DNA from: Novosphingobium hassiacum
GTDB lineage: Bacteria > Pseudomonadota > Alphaproteobacteria > Sphingomonadales > Sphingomonadaceae
DNA length: 64,000 bases
NCBI RefSeq assembly: GCF_014196055.1
Contig: NZ_JACICY010000002.1
Span: forward strand, 186,001-250,000
Direction: 5' to 3'
Below, piece by piece: positions 25,681 to 34,561 of this stretch (its first letter is position 1; every line of letters starts with the position of its first letter). The notes below the pieces were generated by a model. It was given only the letters and a program-made list of their open reading frames with translations. It was not told the origin of the DNA and ran no database searches. A program made the position numbers and the translations under genes.

Positions 25681-26357
25681 TGAAGCGCCGGACCATTGCC
25701 GCGTTGACGGCGTTTGCGATTGCCGTGGCTGCATGCCAGCAACCGGCGCTGGCCGAGGGTACGATGGCGACGCCCGCAGCGGCGGTGCAGGCCAATGAGA
25801 CGCCGGGTAGCAAGGTCGCGGTGTTTGCTGGCGGATGCTTCTGGGGCATCGAGGCGGTGTTCAGCCATCTCAAGGGCGTGAGCAGCGTGGTCTCGGGCTA
25901 TCACGGCGGTTCCAAGCGGGATGCGCGGTACGAGACGGTAAGTGACGGTAATACCGGCCATGCCGAGGCGGTGCGCGTGACCTACGATCCGGCGGTGATC
26001 CGCTACGACCAGTTGTTGCGCGTGTTCTTTGCAGTGGGAGCCAACCCCACACAGTTGAACTTCCAAGGGCCGGACCACGGCACGCAGTACCGCAACGCGT
26101 TGGTCCCGACGGACAAGGAACAGGCGCGGGTTGCAGCGGGTTACCTGGCGCAGTTGAAGCGGCTCAACCTGTGGAAGAAGCCGATCGTGACCGCGGTCGA
26201 GCCTTATGGCGCGTTTTTCCCTGCAGAGGCCTACCATCAGGACTTCATGCTGAAGAACCCCGAGCATGGTTACATCCGGCAGTGGGATGCGCCGAAGGTG
26301 CGCGCGCTCAAGACAATGTTTCCCGATCTTTACAAGACCAGCTTCACGCGCAACTGA
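25680..26357 (+). CDS. msrA: Peptide methionine-(S)-sulfoxide reductase, lipoprotein form
   Basis: Repairs methionine-S-sulfoxide residues in proteins. The 225-residue precursor has a signal peptide with a lipobox-like AVAAC (Cys19), so the enzyme should be anchored at the periplasmic face of a membrane. The catalytic motif GGCFWG carries Cys53, followed by SGYHGG and the NPTQLNFQGPDHGTQYR region. The two short C-terminal resolving cysteines of E. coli MsrA are absent, which suggests a thioredoxin-like recycling partner. It begins at the TGATG overlap with the small peptide gene. Confidence 0.93.
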   Translation: MKRRTIAALTAFAIAVAACQQPALAEGTMATPAAAVQANETPGSKVAVFAGGCFWGIEAVFSHLKGVSSVVSGYHGGSKRDARYETVSDGNTGHAEAVRVTYDPAVIRYDQLLRVFFAVGANPTQLNFQGPDHGTQYRNALVPTDKEQARVAAGYLAQLKRLNLWKKPIVTAVEPYGAFFPAEAYHQDFMLKNPEHGYIRQWDAPKVRALKTMFPDLYKTSFTRN

Positions 26358-26393
26358 TTTGCGTGAATGGCCCAGCGTGCCTATCTATGGCAC

Positions 26394-26864
26394 ATGGCAT
26401 TGCACCATCACCACGATTCAGCTGGCGAGAAACTGACCCAAGCCGCGCGCGACGTATTGGTCGACGCGGGTGAGCAGTGGACGCAGATGCGTGCCGACGT
26501 GTTCGAGGTGCTGGCTGCGCGTGACAGGCCGGGTTCGGCCTATGATATCGCCGAAAGCGTCGGCACGCTGCGTGGCAAACGCGTGGCGGCCAATTCGGTC
26601 TACCGGATACTCGACCTGTTCGTGCGCACCAATCTGGCGCGCCGGGTCGAAAGCGCCAACGCTTATGTCGCCAATAGCCACCCGGGTTGCCGCCACGACT
26701 GCATATTCCTGATCTGTGATGTGTGCGGCGCGGCGGTGCATATCGATGACGACAAGCTGACCGGGGCGCTTCGCCGGGCGGCGCAAGATGCCGGTTTCGC
26801 CGAAGTGCGGCCCGTCGTTGAAATTCGCGGCCATTGCTCGGAATGTGCCAGCGGCGAGCAGTGA
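26394..26864 (+). CDS. zur: Fur-family transcriptional regulator, Zur-like
   Basis: A metal-sensing repressor of 156 residues. The N-terminus is His-rich (MALHHHHDS), followed by a winged helix containing VAANSVYRILDLFVRTNLARRVES. The structural zinc site is supplied by CDVC (near residue 108) and CSEC near the C-terminus. The combination NSVYRILDLFV...RRVESANAYV is closest to zinc-uptake regulators rather than Fur or PerR, but no zinc transporter is adjacent to confirm this. The ATG at 26394 was chosen over 26367 because it gives the conserved His-rich start. Confidence 0.82.
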   Translation: MALHHHHDSAGEKLTQAARDVLVDAGEQWTQMRADVFEVLAARDRPGSAYDIAESVGTLRGKRVAANSVYRILDLFVRTNLARRVESANAYVANSHPGCRHDCIFLICDVCGAAVHIDDDKLTGALRRAAQDAGFAEVRPVVEIRGHCSECASGEQ

Positions 26865-27099
26865 AATGCAGTGGCGATTCGCGCGGCCCAATCGGCTATT
26901 TGCGCTCGCGGTGGCCATAGCTTCGGGATGAAGCCGCAGGGTAGCGCCACCGATTCGTGGGCCGGGCAGGTTCATGTGTGGATGCAGTCCGAGGGCTTGC
27001 TCAGGTCAAACCCCCGCAACAGGCTTTCGCCCAAGGGGGCAGGCCATCGCTGCATGATCGGGTTCGACACCGCGAATGCATCGGTGTAAGGGCGGTGGG

Positions 27100-29022
27100 A
27101 TGAGTTCAGAACCGGCAACCCCGTTGCTTGACACGGTAGATACGCCCGAAGACCTTCGCACGCTTGCGCCATCGCAGCTCCGCCAGCTGGCCGATGAGCT
27201 GCGGGCCGAGATGATTTCCGCTGTCGGTACGACCGGCGGGCATCTGGGGTCGGGGCTGGGCGTGGTCGAATTGACCGTGGCACTGCATTATGTGTTCGAT
27301 ACGCCACGCGACCGGCTGGTGTGGGACGTCGGGCATCAGGCCTATCCGCACAAGATTCTGACCGGACGGCGCGACCGTATCCGCACGCTGCGCCAGGGCG
27401 GTGGTCTCTCGGGCTTCACCAAGCGCAGCGAGAGCGAATACGATCCGTTCGGTACGGCGCATTCGTCGACCTCGATCTCGGCCGCGCTGGGCTTTGCCGT
27501 GGCCAACAAACTTTCGGGCCGCGCGGGCAAGGGCATTGCGGTTATCGGCGATGGCGCGATGAGCGCGGGCATGGCCTATGAGGCAATGAACAACGCGCAG
27601 GCCGCGGGCAACCGGCTGGTGGTGATCCTAAACGACAACGATATGTCGATCGCGCCGCCGGTGGGGGGGCTTTCTGCCTATCTGGCGCGGCTGGTATCGT
27701 CACGCCCGTTTCTGTCCTTGCGCGATATCGCCAGGCGGTTGTCGCGCAAGCTGCCGCGCCCGCTGCACGAAGCTGCGCGCAAGACCGACGAGTTCGCGCG
27801 CGGTATGGCGATGGGTGGCACGCTGTTCGAGGAACTGGGCTTCTATTACGTCGGCCCGATCGATGGTCACAACATCGAACAACTGATCCCGGTGCTCGAA
27901 AACGTGCGCGATGCCGCAGAAGGTCCGTGCCTGATCCACGTGGTGACGCAGAAGGGCAAAGGCTATGGCCCGGCCGAAGCGGCGGCGGACAAGTACCACG
28001 GCGTACAGAAATTCGACGTGATTACCGGCGAGCAAGTCAAGGCCAAGGCGTCTGCACCTGCCTACCAGAACGTGTTCGGCGAAACGCTGGCCAAGCTGGC
28101 AGACAGCGATCCGCGCATCTGCGCGATCACGGCGGCGATGCCCGGGGGCACGGGCGTGGACAAGTTTGCCAAGGCGCATCCCGAGCGCACATTCGATGTC
28201 GGCATTGCCGAACAGCACGCGGTGACGTTTGCAGCGGGGCTTGCGGCGGAGGGTATGCGCCCGTTCTGCGCGATTTATTCGACGTTCCTGCAGCGCGCCT
28301 TCGATCAGGTGGTGCATGACGTGGCGATCCAGAACCTGCCGGTGCGCTTTGCGATCGACCGCGCAGGGCTGGTCGGAGCCGATGGCGCGACGCATGCCGG
28401 GTCGTTCGACGTGACCTATCTGGCAACGCTGCCCAATCTGGTGGTGATGGCGGCGGCCGACGAGGCCGAACTGGTCCACATGACCTATACCGCAGCGTGC
28501 CACGACAGCGGGCCGATCGCGTTCCGCTATCCGCGCGGCAACGGTACCGGGGTTGCGCTGCCCGACGCTCCCGAGCGGCTGGAAATCGGCAAGGGGCGGA
28601 TCGTGCGGCAGGGCACGAAGGTGGCGCTGCTGTCGCTCGGTACGCGTTTGGCCGAAGCGCTGAAGGCGGCGGACCTGCTGGAGGCCAAGGGGCTGTCGAC
28701 GACGGTAGCGGACCTGCGCTTTGCCAAGCCGCTCGACGAGGCGCTGATCCGCCAGCTGATGACCACCCATGACGTGATCGTAACGGTCGAGGAAGGCTCG
28801 ATCGGCGGGCTGGGCGCGCATGTGCTGACCATGGCAAGCGATCAGGGGCTGACCGATGCGGGCCTGAAGATCCGCACGATGCGCTTGCCCGATCTATTTC
28901 AAGACCACGATTCGCCGGAAAAGCAGTACGATCAGGCGGGTCTCAACGCGCCGCAGATCGTCGATACGGTCCTGAAGGCGCTACGGCACAACAGCACAGG
29001 CGTCAGCGAAGCGCGCGCCTGA
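27100..29022 (+). CDS. dxs: 1-deoxy-D-xylulose-5-phosphate synthase
   Basis: Thiamine-diphosphate enzyme that starts the MEP pathway of isoprenoid synthesis from pyruvate and glyceraldehyde-3-phosphate; 640 residues. The ThDP-binding motif [17 protein letters not shown] is near residue 150, and the transketolase-type [18 protein letters not shown] segment with the conserved GADG lies near 415. The C-terminal transketolase domain is complete. The ATG at 27100 follows a GGCGGTGGG ribosome-binding region; the frame to 27076 is discounted. Isoprenoids supply quinones and carotenoids of this group. The nnrU gene is convergent 15 bp away. Confidence 0.97.
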   Translation: MSSEPATPLLDTVDTPEDLRTLAPSQLRQLADELRAEMISAVGTTGGHLGSGLGVVELTVALHYVFDTPRDRLVWDVGHQAYPHKILTGRRDRIRTLRQGGGLSGFTKRSESEYDPFGTAHSSTSISAALGFAVANKLSGRAGKGIAVIGDGAMSAGMAYEAMNNAQAAGNRLVVILNDNDMSIAPPVGGLSAYLARLVSSRPFLSLRDIARRLSRKLPRPLHEAARKTDEFARGMAMGGTLFEELGFYYVGPIDGHNIEQLIPVLENVRDAAEGPCLIHVVTQKGKGYGPAEAAADKYHGVQKFDVITGEQVKAKASAPAYQNVFGETLAKLADSDPRICAITAAMPGGTGVDKFAKAHPERTFDVGIAEQHAVTFAAGLAAEGMRPFCAIYSTFLQRAFDQVVHDVAIQNLPVRFAIDRAGLVGADGATHAGSFDVTYLATLPNLVVMAAADEAELVHMTYTAACHDSGPIAFRYPRGNGTGVALPDAPERLEIGKGRIVRQGTKVALLSLGTRLAEALKAADLLEAKGLSTTVADLRFAKPLDEALIRQLMTTHDVIVTVEEGSIGGLGAHVLTMASDQGLTDAGLKIRTMRLPDLFQDHDSPEKQYDQAGLNAPQIVDTVLKALRHNSTGVSEARA

Positions 29023-29037
29023 GCGCTCGTTCGGCGT

Positions 29038-29718
29038 TCAGGCAATCCACAGCCACGGCCCGGCGGGGATGCCGAACAGTTCCCAGTGGACGATCGTGAT
29101 GAGGAACCAGACCAGAAACGCGATAACCCAAGTAAGCTTGAGATTGCCGAGTTTGCGCAAGTCCGGCCAAAATGACGTACGGCGCTGCCACGGATTGAAT
29201 TCGCGCTTGTTCTGGGCGAGCTTGCGCTTGTCCTGAAAATGGGATCCGAGCAGCGCAACCAGGATCAATGCAGCCATCAGGATCAAAACCGGCGCGGTCG
29301 GCGCGACGACGATGTGCCCCAACGCCCATAAGGTGATGCCCCACATCATAGGATGGCGGGTGATTGTGAACACGCCCGAAGGGATGACCGTACCAAGGCC
29401 CGCGGCCTTGACGCCGGGCAGGGCGGGGTTGCGCTTGAACGATGGCAGCAGCAAAGCGAGCGATGCGATCGTGAGGATACTGCCGGCGATCCACGCCAGC
29501 GGGTGCATGCCATCCCACGCCGCGCCGGTAACCGGCGCGCGATCGAATGCGACGATGGTCCAGCCGAGCATGGCGATGGAAATCAGCGAATAGAAAGTCA
29601 GGAAGCCCTGTTCGCGCCATGCGGCCACCATGCCGGCACGTAGCGGGCCGGACATGGCGAAGTGGGTGATGACGAAACTTCCTGCCGCGATGATCAGGTG
29701 GACTAAACCCGTGTCCAT
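29038..29718 (-). CDS. nnrU: NnrU family membrane protein
   Basis: A 226-residue integral membrane protein with about six hydrophobic helices, of the NnrU family associated with nitric-oxide and nitrite reduction. Family traits are the histidine-rich ITRHPMMWG motif (near residue 120), the conserved GLLG-type helices and the closing WELFGIPAGPW. The biochemical role is not settled; it may supply or handle heme or quinone-linked electrons. The ATG at 29718 follows GAAGGG. A good promoter lies just upstream (29737-29764, minus strand). The link with the NsrR/globin system 8 kb away is thematic only. Confidence 0.86.
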   Translation of the reverse strand: MDTGLVHLIIAAGSFVITHFAMSGPLRAGMVAAWREQGFLTFYSLISIAMLGWTIVAFDRAPVTGAAWDGMHPLAWIAGSILTIASLALLLPSFKRNPALPGVKAAGLGTVIPSGVFTITRHPMMWGITLWALGHIVVAPTAPVLILMAALILVALLGSHFQDKRKLAQNKREFNPWQRRTSFWPDLRKLGNLKLTWVIAFLVWFLITIVHWELFGIPAGPWLWIA

Positions 29719-29736
29719 GCGCAATGCCCTTCGATT

Positions 29737-29764
29737 ATCTTATTTGTACTATCGTAGACGTCAA
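29737..29764 (-). promoter_or_regulatory. Probable promoter of nnrU
   Basis: On the minus strand a -35-like TTGACG (29764-29759) is followed after 16 bp by TAAGAT (29742-29737), leading to the nnrU ATG at 29718. The A/T-rich spacing contrasts with the GC-rich surroundings. The remainder of the gap up to 30012 shows no gene that I can support; an open frame there lacks a ribosome-binding site. Confidence 0.5.
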
Positions 29765-30012
29765 TACAGACTGGCGGATGACGCACGACAGATTGTGCTA
29801 ATGGTCACTTTGAAATAATTTGTCGCTCGTCACAACTGGTTCGACATTGCAATTGATGATTGACGACGCAAACTTGCGCCAAATCGGAGAAATATTGCGA
29901 AAAATCAGGTGCCTGCGGATTGGGGTACTGGGTCAGGAATCCGTTTGTCGGCAGCAACGGCATGCCTGGCAAGCAGCAGGTGCCGATCACCGCGGGATGT
30001 TGTGGTATGTCG

Positions 30013-31194
30013 TCAGCCGTGCATTCCAGCGGAAAAGTCGCGCAACATCTGCTTGGCGATGACCAACTGCATGATCTGGGTGGTGCCTTCGTAAATACGG
30101 TAGATGCGGCTGTCGCGGAAGAAGCGTTCGGCTTCGTATTCGGCAAGGTAGCCTGCCCCGCCGTGGATCTGGACGCAGCGATCGGCGACGCGGCCGCACA
30201 TTTCCGAGGCGAACATCTTGAACGCGGCAGCTTCGAGCAGGACCTTGCGACCTTCATCGGCCTTTTTGATCGCGTCGCGCATCATGCATTCCGCAGCGTA
30301 GATTTCGGCATAGCTGTCCGACAGCATCGCCTGGATCAATTGGAAATTGGCGATCGGTTCGCCGAATGCCTTGCGCTCGGTCGCGTACTTGACGGCAGTA
30401 TCGAGCGCGCGCCGGGCATAGGCGGTGCTGGCGGCACCGACCGAGAGGCGGCCGTTGTCGAGGCTCTGCATTGCGGTGGCAAAGCCCTTTCCTTCCTCGC
30501 CGCCGAGCAGTGCATCGCCGGGGACGAACACGTCCTCAAGGATGATGTCGCCGATGTGGCTGCCAGGCTGGCCCATCTTCTTGTCCGACTTGCCCCGCGT
30601 GACGCCGGCGGTGTCGAGCGGGACGAGGAAGGCCGAGACGTGGCCGTTCTTGGGCAGGTTTTCCTTGGACGTGCGCGCCATGATCAGCGCTATTTTGGCG
30701 AAAGGCGCGTTAGTGATGTAGCGCTTGGTGCCGTTCAGGACATAGCCGTTGCCCGAGCGCACGGCGGTAGTCTGGAGCCCAGCGGAATCCGAGCCCGAAC
30801 CGGGCTCGGTGAGGCCGAACGAGGCGATTTCACCGGCGGCAAGGCGGGGCAGCCATTCGGCCTTCTGCTCAGGCGTCCCGGAATTCTTGATCGCCGAACA
30901 GACCATGCCGAGGTTGATCGAGGTGATCGAGCGATAGGCGGGCATCGCGTAGCTGAGCGTGTAGATCGTCTCGATGTACTGGGTGACGTTCATCCCCGCG
31001 CCGCCGTATTCCTCCGGCATCGTCAGGCCGAACAACCCCATCTCGCGCATCTCGGCGAGCAGGTCGTCGGGGATACCGTCGTTGGCGATGACGTCATTTT
31101 CCGCCGGGATCAGGCGCTCGCGGACATAGCGCCGGAGCTGCTCCTGGAACTGCTCGAAGACTTCGGCGTCCATGCCGGGGTTGACGTTGCTCAT
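30013..31194 (-). CDS. Acyl-CoA dehydrogenase, glutaryl/short-medium-chain type
   Basis: A 393-residue FAD-dependent acyl-CoA dehydrogenase. It has LTEPGSGSD near residue 140 and the catalytic-base motif YEGTTQIMQ near residue 371, so the standard catalytic Glu is present. The ATG at 31194 was chosen because GGAGGAG lies upstream; the ORF extends to an in-frame ATG at 31218. A TTAATCGG-containing inverted repeat is found upstream (31233-31248), similar to that of the acyl-CoA dehydrogenase at 7647. Its substrate cannot be stated. It is the third such gene in the window. Confidence 0.92.
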   Translation of the reverse strand: MSNVNPGMDAEVFEQFQEQLRRYVRERLIPAENDVIANDGIPDDLLAEMREMGLFGLTMPEEYGGAGMNVTQYIETIYTLSYAMPAYRSITSINLGMVCSAIKNSGTPEQKAEWLPRLAAGEIASFGLTEPGSGSDSAGLQTTAVRSGNGYVLNGTKRYITNAPFAKIALIMARTSKENLPKNGHVSAFLVPLDTAGVTRGKSDKKMGQPGSHIGDIILEDVFVPGDALLGGEEGKGFATAMQSLDNGRLSVGAASTAYARRALDTAVKYATERKAFGEPIANFQLIQAMLSDSYAEIYAAECMMRDAIKKADEGRKVLLEAAAFKMFASEMCGRVADRCVQIHGGAGYLAEYEAERFFRDSRIYRIYEGTTQIMQLVIAKQMLRDFSAGMHG

Positions 31195-31232
31195 CGCGTG
31201 GTTGCTCCTCCGCCTCATTCCGATGGCACGTT

Positions 31233-31248
31233 TTAACCGATTAATTAA
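31233..31248. promoter_or_regulatory. Inverted-repeat operator candidate near acyl-CoA dehydrogenase and POT transporter
   Basis: TTAACCGATTAATTAA holds two TTAA-based repeats; read on the minus strand it is TTAATTAATCGGTTAA, sharing the core TTAATCGG with the operator candidate at 7718-7733. It lies 39 bp upstream of the acyl-CoA dehydrogenase start and 41 bp from the transporter's stop. The evidence is similarity and position only. Confidence 0.4.
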
Positions 31249-31288
31249 GATGATGCCAAGCTCTGAATCGCGGACGCTTCACCTTCGG

Positions 31289-33265
31289 TCAGGTGACGCC
31301 GTGCATGAGCCGCTTGAGCGGGATTGCGACGACCAGCAGGACGATGCCGATGCCAACCGAAATCCAGCCGATCGTGGTGAACACGCCGACATAGGTATCA
31401 AGGCTGACCTTGAGGTTGGTAACCTGTCCGCCAACCGTTTCGACGCTGGCGACCTGCGCGACCATGCCGGCAACGTATTGCGCCACCGCGATCGACAGGA
31501 ACCACACGCCCATCATCATGCCGACGACGCGCGCCATCGACAGCTTGGTGATCATCGACAGGCCGACCGGCGAGATGCACAGTTCTGCCATCGAGTGGAT
31601 CAGGTAGAGGCCTGCCAGCCACATCAGGCCGACCTTGAACTGCGCATCGGCGAACTGCGATCCCCAGACCAACAGCAGGAAGCCGGCGCCGACGCCCATC
31701 AGCGCGATGGCGAACTTGACCGGGATCGAGGGCTCCACGCCGCGGCGTGCCATCGCGTTCCACATCACGCTGAACACGGGTGCGAGCGCGACGATGAACA
31801 GCGCGTTGAAGATCTGCGTCTGACCGGCGGGCATGACGTAGACCGGGTCAGTGGCAAAGCCTTTGCTGCGCGCGTAGATCATGCCGAGGAAACCCACGAT
31901 CATGACTGCGGCGAAACCGACGTCCATCTTGCGCCGCGTAGCGGGGGTTTCGCCGCTGCCGAAGAACCACGCGAGTAGCCAACCGAGGCCGCCGAGCAGC
32001 AGCGCGAAAAAGATGTAGTAGCTGGCGGGCAGGGCATTGAACATCGCGAATAGCGGGCGGGTCCAGCCCACTTCGAGCATGGTATTGCGTTCTGCGAACA
32101 GCGTCAGAGAGGAGCCGGCCTGTTCGAAAAGGGTCCAGAACACGACGTTGAACACGATCAGCACCATCGCCGCGAGCATCATCTGGAACTCTACGCGCGT
32201 GCCCGACACCAGCGCCCAGATCAGGATCCCGGGGACGGCGACAAGAAACGTGCCGAACATCAGCTTGCCCATAATCGGCAACCCGAGGAAATAGCCGACG
32301 ATGCCTTGGCCCTCGGCAGGCGGGACATAGGACATCAGGTTGACGAACAGGAACCAGAACAGCGGTACGCAGACCAATGCGGCGCCATAGATGAGCCAGT
32401 CCTTGCGCGGATCGGCACCGGCGGGACGTTCGCCATACCCATCGAGGCGGCCGCCGTCGAACTGCACAAGCACCCACGAGAAGGTCATGCCCAGCGCGGC
32501 TAGGCCGAAGCCCGCCCACCAGCCGACCGATTCAGCCAGGATCGGGCAGAAGAACTGCGACAGCAGCGAGCCGAGGTTGATGCCCATGTAGAACAGCGTG
32601 AACCCGGCGTCGCGGCGTCGGTCGCCATCGGCGTAGAGCGTGCCGACCATGGTCGAGATGTTGGGCTTGAAAAAGCCATTTCCGACGGTGACGATCGACA
32701 GGCCGACCAGCAGCAGCGCAATGTAGAAGGGCGAACGTTCGCCGTCCGATTGGAACGCGCCCGGAGCGATGCGGCGCGCCTCGGTGCCGTCAGCCGCCTT
32801 GAGCGAGACCGACTTGTCGTCGTTGCCGACGATTTCGAGGCGCTGGCCACCCGCTTCGATCGAGCGGCTTTCGGTGCCGTTTATGTCGGCGACCGTGACT
32901 TCGTAGCGCTGGCCTTCGATCGTGGCGTAAGGCTTGGCCGCTTCGCCGCCGAAGCAGAGCATGAAATAGCCTGCCGCCATCAGGATCGCGCCGAACTTTA
33001 CCGACCGTTTCGAGCCGAGGTAGCGATCGGCGATCAGGCCGCCGATGACCGGGGTGAGGTAGACCAGCGCGGTGAAGCCGCCGTAGATTCCAGTGGTCGT
33101 CGTGTCGTTGAACAGGAAATGCTTGGCGAGATAGAGCGTCAGGATCGCGCGCATGCCGTAGTAGCCGAAGCGTTCCCACATCTCGGTGGTAAACAGGCGC
33201 TTGAGCTGCGCGGGGTGGCCGAACCACTCCCCGAAGGCCTGGCGGGGTTGTGGAATTGCGGTCAT
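31289..33265 (-). CDS. POT-family peptide MFS transporter
   Basis: Proton-coupled uptake of di- or tripeptides, with a typical 12-14 helix MFS layout; 658 residues from an ATG at 33265 (an ATG at 33280 is possible). The POT signatures are GGLIADRYLG (75-84) and FTLFYMGINLGSLLS near residue 207, with the ExxERFxYYG-like motif EMWERFGYYG (28-37) at the first helix. About 70 residues (108-178) of polar, beta-like sequence are inserted after the third helix, a periplasmic loop larger than in E. coli Dtp proteins. The gene ends 95 bp before the acyl-CoA dehydrogenase start and may form a transcript with it. Confidence 0.92.
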   Translation of the reverse strand: MTAIPQPRQAFGEWFGHPAQLKRLFTTEMWERFGYYGMRAILTLYLAKHFLFNDTTTTGIYGGFTALVYLTPVIGGLIADRYLGSKRSVKFGAILMAAGYFMLCFGGEAAKPYATIEGQRYEVTVADINGTESRSIEAGGQRLEIVGNDDKSVSLKAADGTEARRIAPGAFQSDGERSPFYIALLLVGLSIVTVGNGFFKPNISTMVGTLYADGDRRRDAGFTLFYMGINLGSLLSQFFCPILAESVGWWAGFGLAALGMTFSWVLVQFDGGRLDGYGERPAGADPRKDWLIYGAALVCVPLFWFLFVNLMSYVPPAEGQGIVGYFLGLPIMGKLMFGTFLVAVPGILIWALVSGTRVEFQMMLAAMVLIVFNVVFWTLFEQAGSSLTLFAERNTMLEVGWTRPLFAMFNALPASYYIFFALLLGGLGWLLAWFFGSGETPATRRKMDVGFAAVMIVGFLGMIYARSKGFATDPVYVMPAGQTQIFNALFIVALAPVFSVMWNAMARRGVEPSIPVKFAIALMGVGAGFLLLVWGSQFADAQFKVGLMWLAGLYLIHSMAELCISPVGLSMITKLSMARVVGMMMGVWFLSIAVAQYVAGMVAQVASVETVGGQVTNLKVSLDTYVGVFTTIGWISVGIGIVLLVVAIPLKRLMHGVT

Positions 33266-33471
33266 GTGTTCCTGAGTCATGCGGGCGCGCGATCTCGTCT
33301 TATGGGGTGACTGCGCCTCTCCTGCGCAGCGATAGGCGGCCTTAGTCGCACGATCGCACAAGGCAAGAAACTATTTTCAATCGCAACCAGTCGGGGCGAG
33401 GCTAATGGTGGGAGGCGTTTGTCCCCAGGCGGGCGTTGTGCATCCTGCTGTATTATGGCAGTATATCACCC

Positions 33472-33813
33472 ATGATCAGCAACAGCCGCCCCGTCTATCT
33501 GCGTCTGCGCGACGAAATCTGTGCTGGCATCCTCGATGGGCGCTATCCCGAAGGCGCGGCGTTGCCATCGGTCCGCGCATTTGCGGCCGAGCAGGGGGCC
33601 AACCCGCTGACCGTGGCCAAGGCGTATCAGCAGTTCCAGGATGAAGGCATGGTCACGGTGCAGCGCGGCATCGGCATGTTTGTGGCACCCGGCGCGGTTG
33701 CCGCCTTGCGTACGCGTGAACGCGAGTCGTTTCTGACCGGAGAGTGGCCCGAAATTGCCGCTCGCATGCGGCGGCTGGGGCTGTCGGTGGCGGACCTGAC
33801 CGAAACGGCCTGA
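33472..33813 (+). CDS. GntR-family transcriptional regulator, YtrA subfamily
   Basis: A 113-residue regulator with the N-terminal GntR winged helix ([34 protein letters not shown], residues 4-37) and only a short C-terminal helix region, the layout of the YtrA subfamily. Such regulators usually control a nearby transporter; here the POT gene is divergent. The ATG at 33472 gives the family start. An A/T-rich stretch with partial dyad symmetry around 33450-33467 (CTGTATTATGGCAG) may be its operator. The transporter link is inference. Confidence 0.85.
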   Translation: MISNSRPVYLRLRDEICAGILDGRYPEGAALPSVRAFAAEQGANPLTVAKAYQQFQDEGMVTVQRGIGMFVAPGAVAALRTRERESFLTGEWPEIAARMRRLGLSVADLTETA

Positions 33814-33967
33814 ATCGGGCCATTTTTCAGATGCCTTCGGAATATCAACCGATTGTAATAAACCTTTTAGCGTGGCAGGATCGCGAAATGCGTTCGTACG
33901 GGGGTTCGAACGCTGGGATCGTTGCATAAAAGGGGGATGCGCCCGTGCATCCGGCGGAGGGTATAAC

Positions 33968-34249
33968 ATGATCAGGTCGGAGTTGCTCCAAGCGCTTGCC
34001 AAAGAAAGTCCGGGTATGCGCAGCGAAGAGATCGAGCGCGTCGTTGACGTGTTCTTCGACGAAATAGCAAAGCGTCTGGCCGATGGTGGCCGGGTCGAGC
34101 TGCGTGGCTTCGGCGCATTCTCCACGCGTGAGCGCGATGCGCGCAAAGGCCGCAACCCGCGTACCGGCGATACGGTCGAAGTGCCGGGCAAGCGCGTGCC
34201 GTACTTCAAGGCAGGGAAGGAAATGCGCGTTCGGCTCAACGCCGACTGA
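33968..34249 (+). CDS. ihfB: Integration host factor subunit beta
   Basis: A small nucleoid protein that bends DNA sharply at specific sites as an alpha/beta heterodimer; 93 residues. The [16 protein letters not shown] start, the [22 protein letters not shown] arm with the Pro-containing beta-ribbon and the [15 protein letters not shown] tail mark it as IHF-beta rather than HU. The ATG at 33968 follows GGAGGGTATAAC; the frame extending to 33872 is discounted. The gene is monocistronic, with a hairpin terminator and a tRNA gene after it. The alpha subunit is not in the window. Confidence 0.92.
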   Translation: MIRSELLQALAKESPGMRSEEIERVVDVFFDEIAKRLADGGRVELRGFGAFSTRERDARKGRNPRTGDTVEVPGKRVPYFKAGKEMRVRLNAD

Positions 34250-34286
34250 CGCGCTTCCACCGACAATTGGCGACGGGCGTTGCAAC

Positions 34287-34307
34287 GGGCGTTGCGACGC
34301 CCTTTCT
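34287..34307 (+). terminator. Intrinsic terminator after ihfB
   Basis: GGGCGT-TGCG-ACGCCC followed by TTTCT gives a short hairpin with a T-rich tail 38 bp after the ihfB stop and before the tRNA-Leu gene. Confidence 0.62.
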
Positions 34308-34351
34308 GCTGTGGCAGGCGCACAATGCACCAGCGGGGAATAGCCCGACAT

Positions 34352-34436
34352 GCGGACGTGGCGGAATGGTAGACGCCGGGGACTTAAAATCCCCTGATCC
34401 TTGATCGTGCGGGTTCGAGTCCCGCCGTCCGCACCA
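34352..34436 (+). tRNA. tRNA-Leu (anticodon UAA), CCA encoded
   Basis: Acceptor arms GCGGACG and CGTCCGC pair perfectly, followed by discriminator A and an encoded CCA (34434-34436). The anticodon arm is GGGGA-CTTAAAA-TCCCC with anticodon TAA, decoding UUA. The variable arm is long, as class II tRNAs require, and the T-loop GTTCGAGTC is intact. It lies between ihfB and a TonB receptor gene, a common integration target, but no attachment-site repeat was seen. Confidence 0.96.
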
Positions 34437-34524
34437 TGACTATTGCAGTTCTGCGACACGATGGCGGCTTCTGTCGCCGAACGGTATTCGCGCCGTCGCA
34501 AAACCGTCAGCAACCACCCTTAGA

Positions 34525-34548
34525 GGCAACGCCAAGCAAAGCGTTACC
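34525..34548 (+). other. Leader hairpin upstream of the TonB receptor
   Basis: GGCAACGC and GCGTTACC pair with one mismatch around an eight-base loop, located 13 bp before the receptor's start codon and next to its GAGGGG ribosome-binding site. It may control translation or mRNA decay; its significance is unknown. Confidence 0.4.
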
Positions 34549-34561
34549 ATGAGGGGCTTCC

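Noticed and set aside
26871-27089. Possible small gene between the Zur-like gene and dxs
   Set aside because: The translation is low-complexity without a ribosome-binding site or recognisable motif; likely a chance frame in the dxs leader.
29805-30257. Open frame in the region between nnrU and the acyl-CoA dehydrogenase gene
   Set aside because: It overlaps the dehydrogenase C-terminus in another frame and has no ribosome-binding site.
34352-34436. Integration site at the tRNA-Leu gene
   Set aside because: No direct repeat of the tRNA 3' end and no integrase or foreign genes nearby.
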